This document shows, in pieces, positions 8,701 through 20,700 of a stretch of 60,000 nt of DNA. Position 1 is the stretch's first letter, and every line of letters begins with the position of its first letter. The position numbers and the translations under genes are program-made. A model generated the notes under the pieces. The model saw only the letters and a list, made by a program, of their open reading frames with translations. It was not told the DNA's origin and did not search any database. The stretch comes from Antedon mediterranea (taxonomy: Eukaryota > Echinodermata > Crinoidea > Comatulida > Antedonidae). Location: assembly GCF_964355755.1 (NCBI RefSeq), contig NC_092670.1, positions 151,001-211,000 on the forward strand, given 5' to 3'.

Positions 8701-11700
8701 TGTCGAAAGCGAAGACCTCGAAAGCGAATATCGAAGACCGAAGACCTCGAAAGCGAAGACCCTACGAAATGGTAGTGTGCACAAACTCCGACCAAAATCA
8801 TACAAAATCGTGATAACACCTTGAATTTACAGATTCTAAAAAAATATTTCGATTTTAATTGTTACGTTATCAAAAAACATGACTTTATCTATGAACAGGC
8901 TCACGCATTTTCACCAATGGAGTTAATATGTGATATGGTTTTACGAACAAACACATCGCGCTATTTGCAAGGCAACGGACGCACAAGAAGGACCTCGCAC
9001 AGAGCATTGAATTGAATGCAAAATTAAATGTCACTTTTGTTCCAATAACTTTGTAGCACACGTCGCCTACAATTTAAACCCATAGCCAATAGACACGTTT
9101 CGCGCTCGCGAGGTCACCGTCAGTTTGACCTTTTAGTGGGTATACAATGGTAAACAAACACAGCGAGAGGTATGTTAAAGCATGGGAGAACTGAGAGATG
9201 ATCATCTTAAAAAGCAATCGTCAAAACTAGCCTTTTGATGGAATGGATGTTATTTATTTTCTAAACTTATGTTTTATATTCACTGTAGAATTATTTGGGC
9301 ATTTGGTTCGGAATCATCGACTTTATTTATGTATTGTCATTTTTGGTTTGACACATATATATTACGGTGCATTTAATACATGTTAACTGTTGATTTTATT
9401 TACAAATGTTGCGTAAATATATTAATTATTATCTTTCATTCTTCTTCATGCTCCTATTGCATCTTCCATGTATTATGTGATGTTCTTCTTCATGCTCCTA
9501 TTGCATCTTCCATGTATTATGTGATGTTCTTCTTCATGCTCCTATTGCATCTTCCATGTATTATGTGATGTTCTTCTTCATGCTCCTATTGCATCTTCCA
9601 TGTATTATGTGATGTTCTTCTTCATGCTCCTATTGCATCTTCCATGTATTATGTGATGTTCTTCTTCATGCTCCTATTGCATCTTCCATGTATTATGTGA
9701 TGTTCTTCTTCATGCTCCTATTGCATCTTCCATGTATTATGTGATGTTCTTCTTCATGCATCTGTTGCATCTTCCATGTATTATGTGATGTTCTTCTTCA
9801 TGCTCCTATTGCATCTTCCATGTATTATGTGATGTTCTTCTTCATGCATCTGTTGCATCTTCCATGTATTATGTGATGTTCTTCTTCATGCATCTGTTGC
9901 ATCTTCCATGTATTATGTGATGTTCTTCTTCATGCTCCTATTGCATCTTCTATGTATTATGTGATGTTCTTCGGCGCTTAAACAAACACCCAAGCCTAGT
10001 AGACGAAGTACCGCATCAGGCAACGCCACCGGGCGGGCGGAGAGACCCGAGCACATCGTGGACGTACCTTTCCTTGAAAAATTTCCAAGATTTTGCGCCA
10101 CTATCCTTCGGAGCCGACGCAAACCACTCAGCAAGTGTTTGAAAATTAAAAACAGGAATATTATTCAGTGATTTTGTGTAGTTAAATTCACGATTTATCC
10201 AACATATACAACATTTATGATGCACCTTGCAACAAAAGCACTCGGCAGTCGCCATTTCGCTATGCTTCAACACGCACTAGGCGAGAGGTGTTCGATTTGT
10301 TTACAAATCTATACCCACTATTTCTGATTGGTCGCGAGCGAGAAACGTGTCTATTGTTTATAAGTATAGAAATAAACTACATAAAAGTAAATTGTAAGAA
10401 GTAAAGGATGGCGGTAGGCTTTTTTAAGGCTTATTTTAGAGCCTATATAAAAAGTGTTCGTATTTTGATTTTATATGTTGCTATGTGTTTTTTATCTATA
10501 ATATTTGCCTATTGTTTATTATCTAAATGTATAAATAAATACAATAAGATATTCATTTTCCTGTATTGTATTTAAACTTTTACATTTTCCCATTGTATAC
10601 TATTGCTGTTTTACTTAATCGCCAGTTTCAAAATGTTTTCTAATGCATTCATAATAGACAAATAATATATCAGTATCAGAATATTTAGTGTGGTTGGTGA
10701 AATAGTAGGCCTACTATGTAAAGAAAAAATTAAAAAGGAAAATAAATATTTCATTAACCAACGTATAAACCACTAACAAAAAAATCCTGCCACAACGTAT
10801 CGTATTGATGCGCAACGTAAAGAAAATACTCATCTATCTATTTTGCATCTCACGATCGAAAAGATCATTATGATGAACGTAAAGCAGAAACGGTGTGTTG
10901 AACACGTCGATTCCCACTTGTGATGACACGCAAGGTTATTTCCTTAAGCTTGGTTCCTACTAGAACGTAACGCAAGAAAGTACACGCAACGCAAGCGTTT
11001 TAACCAATGACAAGCGAAGTTATAGACAGTTAGCAATCACAAGCGAATAAGCCATCGCTTGTGATTGGTCAATTCACTTGCGTTGCGTTACGTCCTTGTG
11101 CGTCGCTAGTGGGAACCACGCATTACGGCGCACTTTGCGTGGATACGTTGCGTCGATCTGAAAACCAATTTCAGCTCTTAAAATATTTCCCGGGCCGATG
11201 ACAGTTCGTCCCAATAGCTTACCGTGAACTAACGGAACTTTATTTTATATCTTTTTATTGTCAAAATCAAAAATTATACTGTATTCCGAATTATGATTTG
11301 ACAAAAGGCTAATAGGCCTACTGTAGAACGAACGATAGGCATCACATTCTGAAGATTTTGCTCGATCGTTAACCCGTTATAATAGTATAATTCTCTTAGA
11401 TTTGTTTGTTTGTGTCAATTCTATATTTAAATGGTCATTATACAACCGGTAACCTGTTTCTTCAATTTTTTAAAATTTATATTTTCTTTTGTTAATGGAG
11501 ACTCGTGGCAGGGATATGCAAACATTTACAAGTGGGACGTCGACAATCTGTTGAAAATCGGGAGACTGTTGAATAGTCGTCTCATTCACAAGCCTGTGAG
11601 ATAGAAGGTTGGGGGTTAGAGTGGTTAAGCCCGATAAAAATTCACCATCCTTAATAAAGACATGTATAGAGAGTAACTCTTTTTTTTGTATTCACCACGG

Positions 11701-14700
11701 GCAATGATTCAGAAGTCAGTTTCTTTTTTTTTAAACTTTGATGATGAGGACAATTGTGGTTGGCGGAACTGGAACTTCATTAAACATGTCTTTTGACAGT
11801 GTCGGTAAACGTAATACCGATATAAATAAACACCCGTCACTAATCAGATTGCAACCGTAACAAAATCGACAATTTTGGAGCGAATATTTTTTATTTCAAT
11901 CTTTGTTTTGAATGGCTTTTGTCTTTGTTAACGTTGACATAATGGCATAATTAAATGTTATTCTGAATTATGGAAGCCGTGAAACAGATGATATGTCGCA
12001 GGAAACGATCGATTATAACCAAAATTTGCAGAACGCTGATTCCTATCGTTCGTTCTTTTTAGCTTTTTGTCAAATCATAATTTGAATATGTTCTGTCAAA
12101 TTTGGCCTGGAAATATTTTAAGAGCTGGAATTAGTTTCCAGATCCACGCAAAGTGCGCATTAAGAACAAACTTGCGTGTCCTTACAAGTGGGAACCAACG
12201 TGTTCAACACCGTTTATGCCTTACGTTCATCGTAATGATTCTCTCGTGAGGGGATGCAAAATAGAGTATTTTCTTATGTTGCGCGTCAATACGATACGTT
12301 GCGGCAGGATGTTTTTGTTAGTTAGTTAGTTAGTGGTTCATACGTTGGTTAATGAAATATTTATTTTACTTTTTACATTTTTCTTCTTTACATATTACTG
12401 TCGCTTCACCAATCACACTAACCGATACTGATAATATTATTTGTCCATTATTATTAGAAAAACATTTTTAAACTGGCGAATAATTAAATCAGCAATACTG
12501 CACGATAGGCTAAAATGGGGAAAATGTAAACGTTTAAAATACTATACAGAATAATTAAAGGAAAATAAATATCTTATTGTATTTATTCATACATTTTAGA
12601 TAATATGCAAATATTATAGATAATAAACATAATATCAACATATTTAAATGCAAAAAAAAAAGGATCTCTAAGTTGTATTCACACGTATAACATTTTTTAA
12701 AACAAGTGTAAAATCTATGATACGGACACTTTTTATATAGGCTCTAAAATCAGCCTAAATAGGGCTATCGCCATCCTTTACTTCTTATAATTTTTACATA
12801 TTGTAGTTTATTTCTATATTTTTCTATACAATTTGGCTATGGTTTTAAATTGTAAGCAATGCATTCAATTCAATGCTCTGTGCGATGTCCTTCTTGTGCG
12901 TCCGTCGCCTTGCAAATAGCGCGATGTGTTTGTTCGTAAAACCATATCACATATTAACTCCATTGGCGAATACACGTGATAAAGTCATGTTTTTTGATAA
13001 CATAACGATTAAAATCGAAATATTTTTTTAGAATCTGTAAATTCAAGGTGTTCTCATCAGTTGTGTGTGATTTTGGTCCGATTTTGTGTACACTACCATT
13101 TCGTAGGGTCTTCGCTTTCGAGGTCTTCGGTATTCGATCTTCGCTTTCGAGGTCTTCGCTTTCGACACACCCGGCCTAGGCCTACTACCAAGAATAAGCT
13201 AGCAAGAGTTCTTCGGCCAGACGTATGCTCATACTAAATAAACATACAAATTTTAATGTTCGTCATCGTGGCAATTAAATTATCATTTTGTTTTCATGTT
13301 ATTGTTTAAAGACACCTTCCCTACAATTTGTGACGTTTTGTAAAAATAATACATATATATTACTTTAAAAACATTAAACCAGGTCATTCCTTGTATGTAC
13401 GTTTTATGGTAAATTATGATAAAAAGTGAGAAACAATGCACTACCTAGGTAGCTCGCGGTGACTTACCTCTCGTGGACGGTCTTTAAGCCTAGCCTAGCT
13501 AGGCTTAGTTTTGTAGGCCTAGCTGGTAAACATCGGTAACGTACGAACATCGTACGCTAGCTATATACTGTACCTAGCCTGACGTTGTATAGTTGCTGCA
13601 TTAATTGTCTTTCTATTTTTGCCAGACTCCGTTGATACAAATTGGGGAAAACCCGGTATTTTCGCTGAAAAGTTAGGAGTGTTCCATTTGTTTTGGTCTC
13701 ACGATCGATTGAAAAGTGTGTGAATTACAGAAGAAAAACTGAAATATCAATCCGCGCGCAATGCATTTTCGGATTTATAGCGGGCCGCTATAATTATTAG
13801 AATCGACTTATTTTTCACATTTTTAACCATTTAAAGACAAAAAAAGTTATCGCAATAGGACCATATTGTATTATTTTTAGATTAAATATAGTTTGTGATC
13901 TTAAAATAGATCTAAAAAACGTAGGGAAGGTGTCTTTAATTAAATGTATTTTGTTGGGATTTTTCCTGGAGGATATTGGCTTGTTGCTGCTATGTGGTAA
14001 CTCTTTCACATAAACACATCATATCTGTATTTGTTTTAATTTTCTTTCCTTACAGGCTGCGGGATCATGAAACATGTATACGTTTGTCAGCAGAAATTAT
14101 GGAGAAGATAAATGAAAGAAATGATTTGCAACGAAATGGAAAAAGCCATTCTAGAGTAAAAAGCTATCTTAAACTTTGTTATTGTTTTTATACTTTTTTT
14201 TATTGAATATGCCATTTTAAAGCTCAGGTACAGGCATAAATTTTAAATATAATATCTGGTAAATTGTACATAAATCAAATATTTGTAACAGAAATCAAGA
14301 CAAAAAAAACATGAATTTCCCCATATATGGTCAAATACAAAATTTGGTAAAATTCTGCCAAAAAAACTAGGAAGACTTTTTTTCAGTACGGTAGTTAGGT
14401 AGTTAACATAATGTAATAACATGTCTGGTGACTCCCTAGAAGGTGAAAAAAGATAGTGGATATACGGTGGATAATTTTTGCTATAGCATGAAAATAAAAT
14501 TCTGAAGTTGAATAAAAATACCAGAAATGTATAATAATAAAAAAAAAAAGTTATATTACCTATATTTAGTCATCTGATAACATTTTTTACCAAACCATTT
14601 ATTTTTCATAACTTTTTAAAATGCCTCTCTATTTTCAAAATTTGTGTACAAAAGAATAGAGATTTTACTGTGTAATTTGAACTATCACCCCACTGATAAA

Positions 14701-17700
14701 GAAAGTGCTTATTTTCAAAAAGCTCGTGTAACACAAATAAAATCCCAAAAATTATGAAACATAGGGGAAACTATAGATCGACAATTATTGGAATGTATGA
14801 TCAATAGACATTTTTTGCCCGCACCTGGCCTTTAATGTCACATAATAGTTAACCACTTTGACCAAAAATTGAATTTAAACAAAATTTATGTACCTGAAAA
14901 AACTGTAATTTAAAGCAAAAAATAGTCATTTTGGTTGAATTTAACCATTTATTATGTTATTTTATAAGTGAAAACATTATTTTTCGGTTTTTTTTCTATG
15001 GAAGTGATTAACTTTATTAAAACTACAAAATGACCTACAGTATTCAAAGTCTGATTTAATTAATCTTTATATATGTTTTTGGGGGACAATACAACTTGTT
15101 GATTGCATTGTTTTGTATTTTATATGCGAAATTTGATGTTCAACTTTAATTTATTTATAAAATGAATTGCGGTAATAAAGTTAAATTCAAGTGCAAAAGC
15201 GCTATTTACTCTTATTAAATTATGCTACACATTACGCCTTTGTTATTACAGGTTAGTGCCAAAGTACGTACTCTACTGAAAAAGTTTACTGAAGATGTGG
15301 AATCACTGCAAGTAAAGTTAAACAGAGCTGTTTCTACATATCAACTGTATCTTTTTATAGTGGTTTAGTTGAGTTCTGAAGATAGTAGTCTATGCCTGGC
15401 CCATGGACTATAGTGTGTTAAGATGATTTACAATTATAGTTTTGTTGAGTTGTGAAGATAGTAGTCCATGCCTGGCCCATGGACTATAGTGTGTTAAGAT
15501 GATTTACAATTATAGTTTAGTTGAGTTGTGAAGATAGTAGTCCATGCCTGGCCCATGGACTATAGTGTGTTAAGATGATTTACAATTATAGTTTAGTTGA
15601 GTTGTGAAGATAGTAGTCCATGCCTGGCCCATGGACTATAGTGTGTTAAGATGATTTACAATTATAGTTGAGTTGTGAAGATAGTAGTCCATGCCTGGCC
15701 CATGGACTATAGTGTGTTAAGATGATTTACAATTATAGTTTAGTTGAGTTGTGAAGATAGTAGTCCATGCCTGGCCCATGGACTATAGTGTGTTAAGATG
15801 ATTTACAATTATAGTCTCCTTTTTTAAATAAATTCCCCTCCTTGCTAAATAGTAAAAGTTAGCCTGTAAATTCCCCTCCTTGCTAAATAGTAAAAGTTAG
15901 CCTGTAAATTCCCCTCCTCGCTAAATAGTAAAAGTTAGCCTGTAAATTCCCCTCCTCGCTAAATAGCAAAAGTTAGCCTGTAAATTCCCCTCCTTGCTAA
16001 ATAGTAAAAGTTAGCCTGTAAATTCCCCTCCTCGCTAAATAGTAAAAGTTAGCCTGTAAATTCCCCTCCTTGCTAAATAGTAAAAGTTAGCCTGTAAATT
16101 CCCCTCCTTGCTAAATAGAAAAAGTTAGCCTGTGTTTTCAAATAATGTATTTTAAATAAATTCCCCTCCTTGCTAAGTAGTAAAAGTTAGCCTGTGTTTT
16201 CAAATTATGTATTTTAAATAAATTCCCCTTCTTGCTAAATAGTAAAAGTTAGCCTGTGTTTTCAAATAATGTATTCTATAACATTGCACCTACAAGAAAA
16301 CATTTTTCAAAGAAACAATTGGGGGAAAATGTTATTTTATTAAACCTTGACTGATTTTTTAGAACTCAAAATGAAGGAGATCGTAGACAGATGTTAATAG
16401 ATGAATTGTCAACTAAAGGTAGACAACTAGAGGATACATTTAGTAACCAATCTCGATACACAGCAGCAACAGATAGGTAAAACATTTTGTATTTTTCTAA
16501 TTTTTAAATAATAAATGGAAAGACTAGGAAAATGTGTCTTGAATTTTAATTATTTTAAATTTCAAAAAGGCAAAGTGGAATAAACAATAATTGTAATTTA
16601 AATGTAAGAAATTCTGTTTACATTCTGTTTACATGACATTGTAAATAAATTCAGCAAGTGTAATACATTATTTTGAAAGATGTATTGAAAATGAAGATTA
16701 AATCAGATTTAAAATAGGCCATTTTGCAGTTTTATTAAACTTATTCACTTCTGTAAAAAAAAAACAATAATCAATTCACAAAGACAAACAGACCAACCAA
16801 CTGACAGACAATTTAAATATATGTTGCTTTAAATTACATTTTTTTTTTCAGGTAAAATTAGGAAAAATTTTTTTAGGGGACAATATATCTTAAGTGTAAT
16901 CTTTAGGGGTCAATATATCTTTTAAGTATAATCTTTAGGGGTCAATATACCTTTTTTAAGTATAATCTTTAGGGGTCAATATATCTTTTAAGTATAATCT
17001 TTAGGGGTCAATGAAAAAAACATTGTTAAATTTTATTTTTTAATCTATTTAATTTGAATGACAAATATAATACTGTAGTTTTGTTTTTGTGGATAGAACT
17101 GGGCTTATTAGTTCAAGTACGTCAGGTTTTGGACAAGATCTTTGGGAAGAAGAGTCTGAACAAACAAGAGGCTTAAGCGCCACTGAAATAAGATCCCAAC
17201 AACTACAAGCAATAGAAGGTAGGCTGGTTTAATGCACTATCTTCAAGATACTTGCTCCATCTTTTTTAATGTTTCAGTAATAAATTCCATTAAGCTCTCT
17301 TTCGGATACAACCTCTCTTCATCCTTTTCATGTTGCTCATGTGAACATTGGTTTTCTTTTGTGAAAATAAATGTCTTTATTTTGATAGAGCAAGACCGAG
17401 GTTTAGAGGCTTTATCAAGCGTAATTTCTAGACAGAAGCAGATGGGTCAGGATATTGGCAATGAATTAGATGAGCATAATGGTAGGTAAACATCTTTTTA
17501 TTGGTTTGTTGGGAGTGATATGGTTTATATAGGATTTTTAATAATGTACTAATCATTGTAAAATGTTTGTATTGTAAAGCCTCTATTTTAAATTGATGAA
17601 TTTGGTACTATTGTTACAATCAGGTAACCATCCATTGTATCTAATTTGTGGCTTTACTAGGTGGTTGCCACTAGGACAATTTGGTACTATTGTTACAATC

Positions 17701-20700
17701 AGGTAACCATCCATTGTATCTAATTTGTGGCTTTACTAGGTGGTTGCCACTAGGACAATTTGGTACTATTGTTACAATCAGGTAACCATCCATTGTATCT
17801 AATTTGTGGCTTTACTACGTGGTTGCCACTAGGACAATTTGGTACTATTGTTACAATCAGGTAACCATCCATTGTATCTAATTTGTGGCTTTACTAGGTG
17901 GTTGCCACTAGGACACAGTGCACAGAGATATCTCCAAAATTGTCACATGTTTTTGCTCAAAATACGGCCATACTGCGTTGAAACACCGGTTCTCGTCAGA
18001 TCACCGAAGTTAAGCAACGTTGGGCCCGGTTGCGTTCTGGATGGGAGACCGTCTAGAAATCGTGGCGGGTGCTGTATATACTGGAGAGTGATGGTGTAAT
18101 GGTAATATCGGACTAGCATGTGATAGGCATGGGTTCGAGGTTATCTGTACCATACTAATTGCATCCTTAGGCAAGATGCTTTACTCTCATTGCCTAATCT
18201 GGTAGGCGCTGCACTGCTGGCTGCCGTGGGTCCGTGGAGGGCCTAATCCGAATTTCCTCACTGAGGACAAATATTAATACAAAATACAAAAAAAAAAAAA
18301 TACAAATACAAAATTACTTTAATTGCTTTGGTGTCTAACAGTAAAAAATGTATATAGTGCCCTCTATAGTTCTGTATTCTTTTTCGTTGGTAATATACGG
18401 TACTCTAATAAGTTTAATCATTGGCATGTTTACAACAAACTTCAGTTACTGTAAAAAACAGCAAAATCTCTAGTTTTACCACCAGTTTTCATTAAATTCA
18501 ATACTAAATTTGAAATAAATGTGATTATGATTTTAAAACAGCTGTTTGAATTGTTATATCCTATTAAAATAAAAAATTACAACCAAACTCTTTTAAAAAG
18601 CAAGCAAGAGCTTCTGACATGTTGGTGAAACCTTTGTTCATTATTCCACATATCTGTTTCTAACCAGGGAGCATTACATCAAAGGATTTCATCTAATCTA
18701 AGATTGCTTGATTTCCACATATCTGTTTCTAACCAGGGAGCATTACATCAAAGGATTTCATCTAATCTAAGATTGCTTGATTTCCACATATCTGTTTCTA
18801 ACCAGGGAGCATTACATCAAAGGATTTCATCTAATCTAAGATTGCTTGATTTCCACATATCTGTTTCTAACCAGGGAGCATTACATCAAAGGATTTCATC
18901 TAATCTAAGATTGCTTGATTTCCACATATCTGTTTCTAACCAGCGAGCATTACATCAAAGGATTTCATCTAATCTAAGATTGCTTGATTTCCACATATCT
19001 GTTTCTAACCAGCGAGCATTACATCAAAGGATTTCATCTAATCTAAGATTGCTTGATTTCCACATATCTGTTTCTAACCAGCGAGCATTACATCAAAGGA
19101 TTTCATCTAATCTAAGATTGCTTGATTTCCACATATCTGTTTCTAACCAGGGAGCATTACATCAAAGGATTTCATCTAATCTAAGATTGCTTGATTTCCA
19201 CATATCTGTTTCTAACCAGCGAGCATTACATCAAAGGATTTCATCTAATCTAAGATTGCTTGATTTCCACATATCTGTTTCTAACCAGGGAGCATTACAT
19301 CAAAGGATTTCATCTAATCTAAGATTGCTTGATTTCCACATATCTGTTTCTAACCAGGGAGCATTACATCAAAGGATTTCATCTAATCTAAGATTGCTTG
19401 ATTTCCACATATCTATTTCTAACCAGGGAGCATTACATCAAAGGATTTCATCTAATCTAAGATTGCTTGATTTCCACATATCTGTTTCTAACCAGCGAGC
19501 ATTACATCAAAGGATTTCATCTAATCTAAGATTGCTTGATTTCCACATATCTGTTTCTAACCAGGGAGCATTACATCAAAGGATTTCATCTAATCTAAGA
19601 TTGCTTGATTTCCACATATCTGTTTCTAACCAGGGAGCATTACATCAAAGGATTTCATCTAATCTAAGATTGCTTGATTTCCACATATCTGTTTCTAACC
19701 AGCGAGCATTACATCAAAGGATTTCATCTAATCTAAGATTGCTTGATTTCCACATATCTGTTTCTAACCAGGGAGCATTACATCAAAGGATTTCATCTAA
19801 TCTAAGATTGCTTGATTTCCACATATCTGTTTCTAACCAGGGAGCATTACATCAAAGGATTTCATCTAATCTAAGATTGCTTGATTTCCACATATCTGTT
19901 TCTAACCAGCGAGCATTACATCAAAGGATTTCATCTAATCTAAGATTGCTTGATTTCCACATATCTGTTTCTAACCAGGGAGCATTACATCAAAGGATTT
20001 CATCTAATCTAAGATTGCTTGATTTCCACATATCTATTTCTAACCAGGGAGCATTACATCAAAGGACTTCATCTAATCTAAGATTGCTTGATTTCCACAT
20101 ATCTGTTTCTAACCAGGGAGCATTACATCAAAGGATTTCATCTAATCTAAGATTGCTTGATTTCCACATATCTGTTTCTAACCAGGGAGCATTACATCAA
20201 AGGATTTCATCTAATCTAAGATTGCTTGATTTCCACATATCTGTTTCTAACCAGGGAGCATTACATCAAAGGATTTCATCTAATCTAAGATTGCTTGATT
20301 TCCACATATCTGTTTCTAACCAGGGAGCATTACATCAAAGGATTTCATCTAATCTAAGATTGCTTGATTTCCACATATCTATTTCTAACCAGGGAGCATT
20401 ACATCAAAGGATTTCATCTAATCTAAGATTGCTTGATTTCCACATATCTGTTTCTAACCAGGGAGCATTACATCAAAGGATTTCATCTAATCTAAGATTG
20501 CTTGATTTCCACATACCGTATATTTCGGTGTATAAGTCGCACTTTTGACACGCAAATTTGACCTCTAAATTAAGGGTGCGTCTTATACACCGAACATAAA
20601 TGCCTCACCACACAGATTGTACATAGGCCTAGGCTATCGTCACCTCGTTTGCTAGGCCTGAGTAGGCTAGGCCTAGCTACAGTAACTAACGTAACGGCAA

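Larger units (their letters stand above)
9092..10351. mobile_element. Nested TIR element in the left arm of element C
   Basis: The termini GACACGTTTCGCGCTCGCGA and TCGCGAGCGAGAAACGTGTC are inverted copies with one mismatch, flanked by TA on each side (9090-9091, 10352-10353). The opposite arm of element C reads through this point uninterrupted (near 12830-12845), which shows it is an insertion. Inverted similarity continues inward (GTGGGTATA...GTAAACAAA). It carries a 44-bp minisatellite and an exon-like open frame on the - strand. Confidence 0.8.
8696..13172. mobile_element. Fold-back element C, about 4.5 kb, in STX8 intron 1
   Basis: The termini GGGTGTGTCGAAAGCGAAGA and TCTTCGCTTTCGACACACCC are exact inverted copies, flanked on both sides by GGCCT (8691-8695 and 13173-13177), a likely 5-bp target duplication. 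The ends are built of iterated CGAAAGCGAAGACC motifs. Imperfect inverted similarity then runs inward for over 1 kb: 8696-9090 pairs with 12835-13172, 10354-10946 with 12165-12830, and 11123-11380 with about 12000-12165. The left arm is longer because two other elements are nested in it. The centre is about 11400-11990. No transposase is recognised. The superfamily is not known to me. Confidence 0.8.

Noticed and set aside
17958-18080. Functional 5S rRNA gene
   Set aside because: The 3' third diverges (TCTAGAAATCGTGGCGGG region), it is single copy here, and it is fused to a tRNA-like unit and A-rich tail, so it is a SINE head.
18704-20548. 614-codon open frame of 23-residue repeats
   Set aside because: The 69-bp minisatellite unit is divisible by three and has no stop in this frame. 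It lies in STX8 intron 6 and has no splice or codon evidence.
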